A stretch of 64,000 nt of DNA. Source: Zeus faber (Eukaryota > Chordata > Actinopteri > Zeiformes > Zeidae). The translations under genes were made by a program, and so were the position numbers. The first letter of the stretch is position 1. Every line of letters starts with the position of its first letter. Under the pieces are notes generated by a model, which saw nothing but the letters and a program-made list of their open reading frames with translations, was not told the origin of the DNA and ran no database searches. Of this stretch, positions 22,424-32,573 are shown in pieces. The stretch covers positions 33,823,748-33,887,747 of the forward strand of contig OY482848.1 of assembly GCA_960531495.1 (NCBI GenBank). Direction: 5' to 3'.

Positions 22424-23491
22424 GTGAAGGACGCTAAACAGTCAATCAGGGAGACTGTGGAGCTATGGATGGAGGAGGGGGACACAAGACGCTTGTGGGA
22501 GGGGCTGTGGACGATAAAAAACTACAAGAGCAGCTCCTCCCCAGCCACGAGTGTGGACGCCTCCCTAGCCAACGAACTGAACTCCTTTTATGCGTGGTTT
22601 GAGTCTGGCAACAGCACCACTAGCTCGCCGGCTAATTGGAGTTACACCGCTAGGGCTGAGCGCGCACTCTCAGTGTCAGAGCATGATGTCAGGAAGGCTC
22701 TGATCCGGGTGAACACCAGGCTGCAGGCCCAGATGGCATATCTGGGCGAGTACTGAAAACCTGTGCTTACCAGCTAGCTCCGGTGTTCACGACAATATTC
22801 AACATTTCCCTGGCTGAATCAGTAGTCCCGTCCTGCTTTAAGACGTCCACCGTCGTTCCTGTCCCGAAGATCGCCTCTCCTGCCTGCCTGAATGACTACC
22901 GTCTGGTGGCCCTCACCTCGGTGGTCATGAAGTGTTTCGAGAGGCTGATTAAGGATTACATCTGCGCCTCCCTCCCCCGCACCTTGGACACGTTGCAGTT
23001 CACGTACCGGCAGAACACATCCACGGATGACGTGGTCTCCCAGGTACTGCACACCACGCTCACGCACCTGGATGGCTGGAAGGGGGCCTATGTGAAAAAT
23101 GCTGTTCATCGATTACAGTTCAGCTTTCAACACCATAGTCCCCACCAGACTGGCTGTCAAGCTGAAGGAGTTAGGACTGAATACTCCGCTGTGTGCCTGG
23201 ATCCTGGACCTCCTTACAGCCCGGCCCCAGGTGGTTAGGGTAGGGAAGCACATGTCCAGCTCCCTCACCCTGAATACAGGATCCCCCAGGGCTGAGTCCT
23301 CAGCCCCCTACTGTACTCCCTGTACACACATGACTGTGTGGCCAGGTCCAGCTGCAACACTATCATCAAGTTTGCTGATGACACGACCGTTGACGTGGGC
23401 CTGATCACCGACTGCGATGAGAAGGCCTACCACAAGGAGGTGGCTGACCTGTCACTCTGGTGCCAGGACAACTGCCTATACCTGAACGTAG
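22424..23491 (+). pseudogene. LINE reverse transcriptase region
   Basis: Open pieces at 22424-22756, 22783-23238, 23099-23404 and 23338-23490 carry RT words. These include VVPSCFKTSTVVPVPK, LNDYRLVALTSVVMKCFERL, LFIDYSSAFNTIVPTRL (first catalytic Asp) and NTIIKFADDTTVDVGL (FADD catalytic box). It then reads LSLWCQDNCLYLNV and is cut off. Several frame changes separate the pieces. Confidence 0.75.
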
Positions 23492-23492
23492 C

Positions 23493-23967
23493 CCATCTGC
23501 TTCAAGGTTCCACGTGTTGTGCGTTCAGAGATGGTATTGTGCATACCTTGGTTGTAGCGAGTGGTTATTTGAGTTACTGTTGCCTTTCTATCATCTCGAA
23601 CCAGTCTGCCCATTCTCCTCTGACATCCAAAGGGCATTTTTGTCCACACAACTGCCGCTTACTGGATATTTTTTCTTTTTCGGACTATTCTCTATAAACC
23701 CCAGAGATGGTTGTACGTGAAAATCTCAGTAGGTCAACAGTTTCAGAAATACTCAGACCAGCCCGTCTGGCACCAACAACCATGCAACGTTCAAAGTCAC
23801 TTAAATCCCCTTTCTTCCCCATTATGATGCTCGGTTTGAACTTCAGCAAGTCATCCTCACCATGTCTACATGCCTAAATACAATGAGTTGCTTCCATGTG
23901 ATTGGCTGATTAGCTATTTGTGTTATCAAGCAATTGAACAGGTGTACCTAATAAAGTGGCCCCGCTG
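23493..23967 (-). mobile_element. Half of a Tc1-type element
   Basis: This is the reverse complement of the left half of the element at 60643-61870: it shares 'cccatctgcttcaaggttcc' and gtgtacctaataaagtggcc. It keeps most of the left terminal repeat at 23945-23967 and the N-terminal transposase area, and it ends abruptly at 23493 against the LINE. It is a truncated remnant. Confidence 0.8.
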
Positions 23968-24309
23968 TCGGGACGCACGTTGCTCTGGGACTTAATTTAG
24001 TGAAAACTGGATGTTTTTCTGTAAATACTTTACTTGTAAATAATAAATCCTGCACTTTTGTAACATCGCAACGCTACCGCACGCCAAGCCTTGATAAGAA
24101 ACATATAGTCTTATATTGGAATTTGATTTTTTTTTTTACGATCACCCAAGCCTACTGTCTATGACATTTTCTGTAGTGCTCCAGTGATTTGCTGTTTGTA
24201 TAACGCAGAGTGTTGATTCTTCAAGGCTCGAGAAAAACAGCATCCAGTCATCCCGGGGACAACAAAATATGTATATGTATATGTAACAGAAACCCTCCCT
24301 GGGACAGAT

Positions 24310-24360
<51 letters not shown>

Positions 24361-25039
24361 CTTAATATTATTATTCCTCTTTTCAACTTCTCTATGCAGG
24401 GCATGCCCTTTGAAACTAACCAGAATATAAAATGCAGAGATGGCAAGCAAATAGCTAGCTACCAAGTGTATCTATTACATTAGCCTGGAACCCAAACGTA
24501 CAAAGCCTTTAATCGCTATGGTACACTTGGGTGAATATTAAACATTTCAACATTTGCCACCAAGCACAGCAGTGAAAACACTATCCTAGAAATTTACTAA
24601 AACGTTCTTATTTTAACTACAACGTTTAAGAGGAGGAGCAGTTTTCTAAACGATCCAATAAGGGGATGCTAATTGTGGAAGACATTAAAAGATCACTTTT
24701 TGTTCAAATCTCCTCCACTGGGTGTCCAAATTTATAATATATTAATGGTAGGATACACGATACTACATACTGAAGGTCGGATACAACCCCTCCCCTACTT
24801 GCCACTGGGCCTAACAACTTTTCTGGGGGAAACCCTGAACAACCAAACGGAACCTTTCTCACATGGAAGTCACCTCAAAGTCTTGCATTAGTTCTTCCAG
24901 TGCTTTTTCCCGCGCCCGATTTGTGCAGAAAAAAGACAGATAGGATAAATAAAGAAATAGGAAAAAATCGATATAATGACATATATTACACTAGATTTGT
25001 AGTTTGCATTACCTGTCACTGCGACCGGGCGTCCCCAGG
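23968..25039. other. No recognised gene; (CA)n microsatellite inside
   Basis: A clean (CA)n tract of about 44 bases spans 24315-24358. A T-run lies at 24128-24138. The frames in this stretch that translate as alternating VC or HT are reads of the microsatellite. Confidence 0.6.
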
Positions 25040-25200
25040 TCAGCGTTTTGTTCCATCTTCGCAGGATAAGCCCAGATCACACTGCTGTATCGTTCCGACG
25101 TTCAAGCATGGTCGTTTCTTCTTCGTCCTCGTCGTCTTCTTCTTGTTCGTCTTCTTCTTCTGGCGGTTGGCAAACGAATTTGGGTGCATTGCCGCCACCT
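25040..25200. repeat. TTC/GTC-rich block with dispersed-repeat sequence
   Basis: A run of ttcttc/gtcgtc triplets at 25107-25163 is followed by 'ggcggttggcaaacg' and 'gccgccacctactggtctg'. From memory this pair of blocks recurs in many fish genomes as the end of an interspersed element, but I cannot assign the family. The sequence to 25560 may belong to the same element. Confidence 0.4.
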
Positions 25201-25944
25201 ACTGGTCTGAAGTGTGAAATGAAATTGTTCCTAACCCTCAAACTCTATTTCACGATTTTCGCTTTTCATTTTTTTGACCAGCCTTCTGCTAATGCCGACA
25301 GTTTTACATATAGTTTATGATAAAATATATCCCTGTCTTACCTAGACTGCTTTTTAATATTTCCCTCTCTCTATTATACAGTACCTTGTCCACAGTATCC
25401 ACACCTACCGTCGATGTGTTTCCACCTCCCATCTGCATTACCCCAACTGTTGGCTTGATTTTAAACAAATGTCACCCTTGCATTCTGTACTGCTTTCTGT
25501 ACTGCTTGCTTTCTGTATCATTTGTTGCATTTCTTATATTATATAATTTTTGATTATTCATTTTCTCTCACATTTGCTGATTTTTACTTGGACATACATA
25601 ATGCTTCCTTATTCAATTGAATGTTTCTAGACTCTTAACTAGAACACGAGTCTGAGCATATTACCACGGTCTCTGGTCGAAACTCCTTCACCCATTATAA
25701 TGTCAGAATTATTGCAATAAATTCACTAGTACACTGATAGATCATTTGATAACGTTTTATCATTAACAGTGTCAAATTTGGGAACTGCAAAAGCTACAGC
25801 AGCACGTCAATGTTCAAGCCTGTAGATGGAGTCCGGAAATCCGACTCCCGTGTTTAGCTTTGCACCAAGGAACGCGAGAACACACACAGATTCCGTTTTA
25901 TTGAGGACATTTACCAGTATTTGAATCTTTATTTTAAATTAGCA
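25201..25944. other. No recognised gene
   Basis: It is AT- and CT-rich. The + frame 25317-25553 is hydrophobic because of pyrimidine richness and has no recognisable motif. Confidence 0.4.
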
Positions 25945-26200
25945 TTCAAGATTCAAGAGGTTTATTTGTGACATACATATACAGTACATACGTTCATACA
26001 TATATGCAGTGAAATGTCAATGCAATGGTGATTGACGGTGATGAACGGTGATTTGCACAATATGTGACAGACTGAACACAATAGCTACCTAATTTCTACC
26101 TGGCTAACTAACTGAAACTAACTGATTCCTAAGACGTAATGCAGCAAGTAAATAGAATAATATAGAATAAAATAAAATAAAATAACTCAAGAAATTAATA
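25945..26200 (-). mobile_element. 3' tail of a LINE-type retroposon
   Basis: The start 'ttcaagattcaagaggttta' with 'tttgtgacatacata' is the reversed 3' tail of CR1/L2-type retroposons, which end in short tandem ttgaa/ttgaac units. A related tail (ttcaagttcaagttcaagag) lies at 27187-27240 in the same orientation. Only the untranslated end is present, the usual result of 5' truncation. Confidence 0.5.
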
Positions 26201-26508
26201 CAGAGTGGGGTACAAAACAGAAATAAAGGGAATAGGCTATTATGTATATACAGATATGTGCATTAAAGTGGCATGTGAATATAGTGACGTAGTGTGTGTG
26301 GAGATATATAGTACAGTGTACAACAGTACAGCACAGCAATACAGTAACACCGAGAAGAACAGCAATACAGTACAGTATGCAGTTACCCAGAACAGTGATA
26401 AAGTAAATACTAAGATGTGTGTAATCCACACAGAGCGCCCGCGCAAGCGGCCGGAAGAGGCGGCGCCACGATCGCAGGATGGTACAATGCTTATAACATT
26501 TCCGACAT

Positions 26509-26516
<8 letters not shown>

Positions 26517-26582
<66 letters not shown>
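26517..26582. repeat. (CA)n microsatellite
   Basis: A perfect CA tract of about 62 bases, flanked by tatata on both sides. It explains the HTHTHT and VCVCVC frames in this area. Confidence 0.95.
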
Positions 26583-26584
<2 letters not shown>

Positions 26585-26672
26585 AAGTTGTCTTTTATTG
26601 AGAGCATTCAGTATTCAGAGGCATTTCGTTCATATTATTATTTTCAACAGTAGAAACAAAAATAAGGAAGGA

Positions 26673-27617
26673 AAGGGGTCGGGAACCTTTTTGGCTGGGA
26701 GAGCCATAAAAGCCAAATATTTCAAAATGTATTTCCTTGTCAGCCAAATAATATTTAATAAAATTGAATGCAACCCTAATGCGTGCATTTTTTAAGTAAG
26801 GCATACATTTTTAACGTATAACACATCTCTGAGTTCTTAAAAAAGCGCTTTATATAATACATTTATCTTTATTCTTCTTAATAATATTGTTGTTATACTG
26901 TAGCTAACCAATAATAAATGAAATACTTTTTACCATTAATGCGACTTGTGGTGCTGCATGGTTTTGCTGATGGCCTTGTAGTCTGATTCATACGTAGTGA
27001 GGTTAAGCTTCATGCAAGCGTTGAGGCTTCCATCAGTTAAACGTGAGCGTAGGTTGCTCTTAATGTTTCTCAGATGAGAGAAAGACTGCTCACATGCGTA
27101 TGTAGAGCCAAACATGGTTAATACGGTAATACTCACACGCTGCATTGTGTGGTATGTGACGGGAAGCTCGTTCCAAGTTTTAAGAATCAGCTGGTCTTCA
27201 GGTTCAAGTTCAAGTTCAAGAGATTATTTGTCACATACATATTGAAGTTGTTTCCGTTTCTGTCCACTTGTGTTCACTTGCCAGCTCTGCTCGCTGTCGC
27301 GCAAGTCTCTGATGCAGACCGTGTGGATGAGTGATGAATTTAAAAAGAATAGAGCGCTCACGAAACTCTCTAAAACGCGCTTTGAATGACTACAGGAGAT
27401 TGGACGGCCAGCTAGCTGCTGGAGATCAAATGTTGAGTGGGGTCACTTGCTAAGCACGCATCTCTAAATTTTCCCACACCACGGCCAAATGACACAGAAT
27501 AATTATTTATTACTTGTTAATTGTGATGAAAACTTTTAGCTCAAAATTGTCTGCGAGCCATATACCGTCAACGAAAGAGCCATAATTGGCTCGCGAGCCA
27601 CAGGTTCCCGACCCCTG
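26673..27617 (-). mobile_element. hAT transposon (GGGGTCGGGAACC type), internally deleted
   Basis: The left end reads AAGGGGTCGGGAACCTTTTT and the right end GGTTCCCGACCCCTG, giving a terminal inverted repeat of about 15 bases. The inner 'ggctgggagagcc' and 'ggctcgcgagcca' are the usual subterminal words of this hAT group (Charlie/SPIN-like, by memory). The interior keeps only a short piece of transposase, so the copy is non-autonomous. A retroposon tail (27187-27240) seems to have landed inside. Confidence 0.8.
26936..27145 (-). pseudogene. hAT transposase C-terminal dimerisation fragment
   Basis: The frame is 69 codons. It reads ITVLTMFGSTYACEQSFSHL and IKSNLRSRLTDGSLNACM, the hATC dimerisation domain of the group that also gave rise to host genes such as SCAND3-like and GTF2IRD2-like proteins. 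It ends with stop at 26936 and lacks the catalytic core and the BED finger. It sits in the right place and strand for the element's transposase. Confidence 0.8.
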
Positions 27618-27825
27618 ATATAAGGGATGGAGGGATATGGGAAGCTTCACGTGGAAAATGGGAAATAAATAACTGAGGACCAAGAAAATGATAAAGGGGA
27701 AAAAATAAAATAAGAATAAAAATGTAAATTTAAAATAAAACAATGCAATAACTGAACAAATTAAAATTGAAATAAAGTTTATATCGAGAAAAACAGTACA
27801 AAAGAAATTAGTCTGAATATACTAT

Positions 27826-27910
27826 GGGACACTCAAAAGTTTATTTTGTCGTGAGGTGATAGCTATTAATTTCATAGCTATCACCTCACGACAAAACAAA
27901 CTTTTGTCCC
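27826..27910. repeat. Long hairpin (inverted repeat, 7-base loop)
   Basis: The left arm 27826-27866 and right arm 27874-27910 are complementary over about 37 bases, apart from one mismatch and a 3-4 base extra piece in the left arm. The core tgtcgtgaggtgatagctat is exact. The loop is taatttc. It could be a small palindromic DNA transposon or a templated inversion. Confidence 0.85.
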
Positions 27911-27959
27911 TAACCTAACCCTTAGCCCATGACAAACAAAACTTAAACGGGCTAGATAT

Positions 27960-28195
27960 CTTCTTTCATTGAAAAAACTAAAAAAACTTCAAAATAAGAT
28001 ATCTAACTGGAAACAGGAATATTATGAAGGTGGTCCTAAGGCTACAAGACTGTTGGCAAGGCGATTTAGGAAACAACAGATGGTAAATACAATACACAAG
28101 TGCAGAAATTGTTGCTCAGCTCAACTGAGGTATAATGCTAGAGAATTAGAAAACACATTCAAAGATTACTATAGAAATTTTGGAAATGCATTATA
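27960..28195 (+). pseudogene. L1-type LINE fragment
   Basis: The frame 27969-28196 reads NKISNWKQEYYEGGPKATRL, LARRFRKQQMVNTIHKC and LENTFKDYYRNFGN. This is the linker between endonuclease and reverse transcriptase of L1/Tx1-type LINEs, which usually carries a '..KAS.LLA...' and '..EI...F..FY..LY' pattern. Only this scrap is present, without catalytic motifs. Confidence 0.65.
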
Positions 28196-28330
28196 AGACA
28201 GCTCACATTTTGGAGTGTAACTTCACATAATTTACAATGTAATTTCCCGAAACTTACAGTTTACCTTCCTTGGGGATTTAGAGTGAAACTTCCCGACATG
28301 TACCCTGTAATTTCTCGAAACGTACTGTGT

Positions 28331-30300
28331 TGTTAGGCTCACGACTCAGACCAGAGGTGGGCCCAGAAGCACGACGCAGGGGAGCGGCTGAAAGTTCACA
28401 AAGCAGAGGTTTATTCAAGTAAACAGGCCAGGGTCAGAAAAGCCAGGATATCCGTAAGTGATAGAAAACAAGTAAGGCAAGGAACAGGCAGGGAATCGAA
28501 ATCTGTAAGACAGGCAAAGGATCAAAATCCGGCGAATCAACAAGGTATTAGATGGATCCTAGATGGTACACTAGAGAGCTCAGCCTCAGCAAAAACAATC
28601 TGGCACAGAACAGAGGAGGTGGACCAATATAAGTACTGGGTGACTGATGAGGAGATGAGCTGCAGGTCAGGGGAAGAGCGGGAAACCTAGGTGACATTGA
28701 GCAAAGGGGAGTGGCCGGATCTGAAATGACAGAAGAGTTACTGACAAGGCGAAAGGCAAAACTAGATTAACATAAATGAGTAGACCAAAGAATGCTGGAT
28801 CTCAGTGAAGGTTCCTGATAGAACCCCCCCCCTCTAGGGACGTTCCCTGACGTCCCACCGGGCTGGTCTGGGTGGTCCCGGTGGAAGTCCTGGATGGCTG
28901 AGTAGGGACCCATGCACCTCCCAATCCACCAGATACTGGAAGCCCCTACCCCTACGCCAAAACCTCAGTAGACGGGACACTGGCCTCACATTCCTGCTCT
29001 GGAAAAAGGGGCGGCTGATAGCCGCGGGAACACTAGAACTGGAAGAGACCCGTAGTGGAGCTGGGCGTGGTTCTGGAAACCATGCAGCGCAGCGCGGTCT
29101 CCATCTCCTGGTTCATCCTCTCCGACTGGCCATTGGACTCGGGTGGAACCCTGAAGAGAGGCTGACTGTGGCCCCCAGTAGTCTGCAAAACACAGTCCAA
29201 AAACAAGAAGTGAATTGTGGCCCCCTGATCCGATACGATGTCTCTAAGGAGGCTGTGCAACCTGAACACCTGGTTTAGCATGCCTTTGGCCATCTCTCCG
29301 GCAGTGGGCAGTTTAGGCAGTGGTAAAAAGTTAGCTGCCTTTGAGAATCTATCCACCATTGTGAGAATTGTAGTGTTACCTTCAGAAGTGGAAAGGCCTG
29401 TGACAAAGTCCAACGAGACGTGAGACCATGGACGAGGATTGGGCAGAGGCTGAAGCAGACCTGCTGGGGCTTGGCAGGGGTTCTTGTTCTGCGAACACAC
29501 CAAAGATGAAGCCACAAACTCCCGGGTGTCCCGATACATAGACTCCCACCAGAAGCGCTGTCGGAGGAGAGAGAGAGTTCAGGCTACTCCCGGGTGACAA
29601 GCTAGCTGGGAGGAATGCCCCCACTGCAGGACCAAACATTGGCTGGCACAAACAGGCAGTTATCATGAAAATTAATTAATTAATTAATTAATTAATGTAA
29701 TGTTAATGTTTCAATTGCTGGGGGATGGGTGACTAGAAAGGGCGTTCTTTATCCTTTGCTCCACTTCCCAGGCCCCCACTCCGACAATACAGGGCCGCGG
29801 CAAAATGTCTTCTGGCTGTGAAGGGTGGTCCTCAGCTTGGTGGATGCATGACAGAGCGTCGGGTTTGGTGTTTTTCGACCCCGGAGTCAAACCGGGGTCA
29901 AACCGATTGAAAAAAAAGCGCCCACCTGACCTGCCTGGGGCTAAGTAAGGTCAATGCTGTGAGGGGTGCTGCTACCTGGCTGAAATGATGGATGAACCTC
30001 CTGTAAAAGTTAGCAAACCCCCAAAACTGCTGCAACTTCTTTCTGGAGGCCGGGGCCGGCCAGTCGACGACTGCCCGAACCTTGGCTGGGACCATCTGTA
30101 TTCTCCCCTCCTCAGCCACAAACCCCAAAAAGGAGACCCTGGGAACATCAAAACTCACATTAATCGGCTTTCACACATAGTTTATTCTCCAGAAGCCTCT
30201 GGAGGACACACTTGACATGGTGGACGTGTTCCAGCTCAGATCTGGAGAAAATCAAAATATCATCCAGGTAGACACACACAAACACATTAATAAAGAGCTA
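28331..30300 (-). mobile_element. Ty3/Gypsy element fossil
   Basis: A minus-strand Gypsy remnant. At the left is its 3' LTR (about 28331-28820), bounded by TGTTAGG and a G-rich polypurine tract on the inner side (28820-28835). Integrase (29033-29539) reads HVSLDFVTGLSTSEGNTT and TMVDRFSKAANFLPLPKLP, with SDQG and [12 protein letters not shown]. The RT/RNase H junction region at 29898-30158 reads RVSFLGFVAEEGRIQM and LQQFWGFANFYRRFI. An (aatt)n run lies between them at about 29670-29695. Gag, protease and the 5' LTR are not seen. It has several breaks. Confidence 0.8.
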
Positions 30301-30559
30301 ATGGCATGACTAGGAACTAGTAATGTCCCCTGGGAGTGTTAAAGGGTGTCTCCAGAGACAGCAGAGGGGGGTTGAAGTTATGTCCTGCTCAGCTCCATTC
30401 CGGAACGGTCCATTCAAGAGTCACAAAGTGTGTAATTATTCTCCCTCGTTGCAAGATTCTCTAAAAAGACCTCGACCCGCTGGTGACGTAATTTGCATAA
30501 TACCCCCCACGATGGGGCAAGTATAGACCTAGCTTAAGTACTCTGCAAGTATATTACTT
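30301..30559. other. No recognised gene
   Basis: This is an unassigned stretch between the Gypsy fossil and the 69-bp repeats. The + frame at 30323-30526 matches nothing I know. Confidence 0.4.
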
Positions 30560-30716
30560 ACTCTCTAAATACAGAGTAACAACAGGGGGCGGGTTGGATT
30601 ATTAAGTTTCCACTGTTTTCCCATTCTTACTTGGTAAGTACAGAGTAACAACAGGGGGTGGGCTGGATTATGACGTCTCCACTGTTCTACCGTTTTTACT
30701 CTGTAAATACAGAGTA
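30560..30716. repeat. 69-bp tandem repeat with palindromic junctions
   Basis: Units start at 30560, 30629 and 30698, giving just over two copies. Each unit begins with a palindrome of the type tactctgtaaatacagagta and continues 'acaacagggggcgggttggat'. The last unit keeps only the palindrome. It may be the end of an unrecognised mobile element. Confidence 0.75.
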
Positions 30717-31157
30717 CACTATCATGTCACAAACTAACACCATGCAACAGGTCATTAACAACAGACCACAGCTCCATTCAAACAGACAATGAGAAAACAT
30801 TATTGAACATGATTAGATAGAATACATTATATTTTTAACATCTTAACTATATAAACATTACTATTATACAATATAAATATTCTGTATAAATTGTACTATA
30901 TACAAATTAAACAACAATTTTTCTTAACTCTCAACTTATGATCTTAACAAAAACAAGGGTCTACAATTTTGCATGGCAATCAAAATCAAAATGCAGTTAT
31001 AAAATGATTCATAGTAAAAAAACAACACTAAATCTTCACTTATTTTAAATCTTCAAGAACATTACTATACAGCACCATAACTTAAGACATTATCCTCCAT
31101 GAACCTGGCATGCTGTTTATAATAACTGTGTGAAGTGTAGTCTCTTGATGAATTTGA
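30717..31157. other. AT-rich stretch, nothing recognised
   Basis: The flank of the large retroviral fossil is strongly AT-rich. I see no gene or clear repeat. Confidence 0.4.
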
Positions 31158-31488
31158 TGTGTTGATGAAAATGGAGAGAATGCTGACGCTGACCTGAGTA
31201 AAATAATAGATTTATTACAAAAGAACAGCATCATCCCCGACTTTCCTATGAATGTCCAGGAGAGAACCGAGCCGGATGGATTCTCTCTCAAATGTCACTT
31301 GGGCGTGTTCTTTTATACAACATTTACCATTTGGTTCCCCTACATAGGTCACAGGTCACATTTCACCTCCCTTATCACCGGGACCCCTGGTGATGTGCTC
31401 TCTCTCTCGGGACCCCTGGCACCATTTCTTAGTAACTATCTTATATGATGGGGCTGTCTTGGGACGCCACAAATTCCAAGACACCTCA
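31158..31488 (-). repeat. 3' LTR of the large retroviral fossil
   Basis: On the + strand it runs TGTGTTGATGAA .. ACACCTCA. Read on the minus strand it starts TGAGGTGTCTTGGAA, has TATAAAA (reverse of 'ttttata' near 31310) and AATAAA (reverse of 'tttatta' near 31210). The inner flank 31489-31504 is the polypurine tract (tatttcccccctttga on +). The partner is 42481-42829. Confidence 0.85.
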
Positions 31489-32573
31489 TATTTCCCCCCT
31501 TTGAGAGTACACAAAGTCTCGACAGAGAGAAGAGTCATTGAAGTTACAACGTTAATTGGCCTAATAGAACTCACCCACTAACAAACAAACTGATTATATT
31601 ATACCCTTCTGAACCTGCTTAGTCATAGCAATACAATACATTTGTGGAGTGTGAGAGCGAAAAACCCATCTGGCAGCTTCCTTTCTTAGTTCTTTCAACA
31701 AACAATCAATACAGGAAAATTCTCTCATGGTTCCTCTGCCCCAGGCAACCACCTATTGCACTCCAAATCAATTAACCGCAAATAAGAAGGGTTTAGACAA
31801 CTGTACAGGATGTTACATGTAAATGCATACATTCAGAACCTCAGAAATAAATCTAAAATTTGTCCAAAGTCAGGCTGGTCGACGCATCGGACCCTCCAAT
31901 GAACCTTTCCCTGCCTATTATCAATGTCCCTCTAAACCTGCATAAAAACAAAACACCTGAGGTCCCAATATATTCATTTCACCCTGTTACAGAAAACTTC
32001 AAAAAAACAATACTAAATCAAAGTAATATGTCTTGCTAAAAATATCTACTGTAGAGCACAGACATTTCATCAATAATACAGGTTACATTGTAATAAACAA
32101 ACTCCAATATTATAAAAACCTGCATAACACATATGTATGTATTAAACTGTTGCTTTTTAACACCATCAACTTTTAATAATATTTCACTCAACACTATTGA
32201 TCATGACGTCCTCATTCAGGGTCCGTCGTCCATTTTCATCCTCCATTTTTTAATGTCCATGTTTGAGTGTTCAAGTCCATTAGGCTGTTAGGATCTCCGG
32301 ACACAGCCACCCTCTGACTGGTCCTGAAAGAAAGAAGCCAGCCAGTATCTTGCACAAACATCAACTACACTATAATAATTTCACTTTTGCATTATACTTT
32401 AATATTTTTCCAATTTATGATTAACATTTTCCTTTTCCCCCCTTTGTCCATGCATTTTCTTGATTAAAAATAGACTTGAGTCTATGACGGAATCAGATAT
32501 TCAGAATGGATATTTCTCTACTAGTGTTAGCTCCTCCTTCATCACTATTTCCTCCTCATCTTCACTGACGTCA

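Larger units (their letters stand above)
21400..23491 (+). mobile_element. L2/Rex1-type LINE (CR1 superclade), broken
   Basis: It carries an apurinic-type endonuclease followed by reverse transcriptase in the order of CR1/L2 LINEs. The 5' part reads SILLANVQSLENKLDELRAS (about 21447 on), the usual nuclease start. The 3' part stops abruptly after the RT palm at about 23491, where half of a Tc1 element begins, so the C-terminal part and the 3' tail are absent. The right junction suggests a later deletion joining the two elements. Confidence 0.75.

Noticed and set aside
25945-27240. Paired LTRs because of two 'ttcaag..ttatttgt.acatacat' blocks
   Set aside because: They are short LINE-type 3' tails in the same orientation with no LTR ends.
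27905-27930. Interstitial telomere repeat (cctaaccctaaccc-like)
   Set aside because: Only 'cctaacctaaccctta' once; far too short and imperfect.
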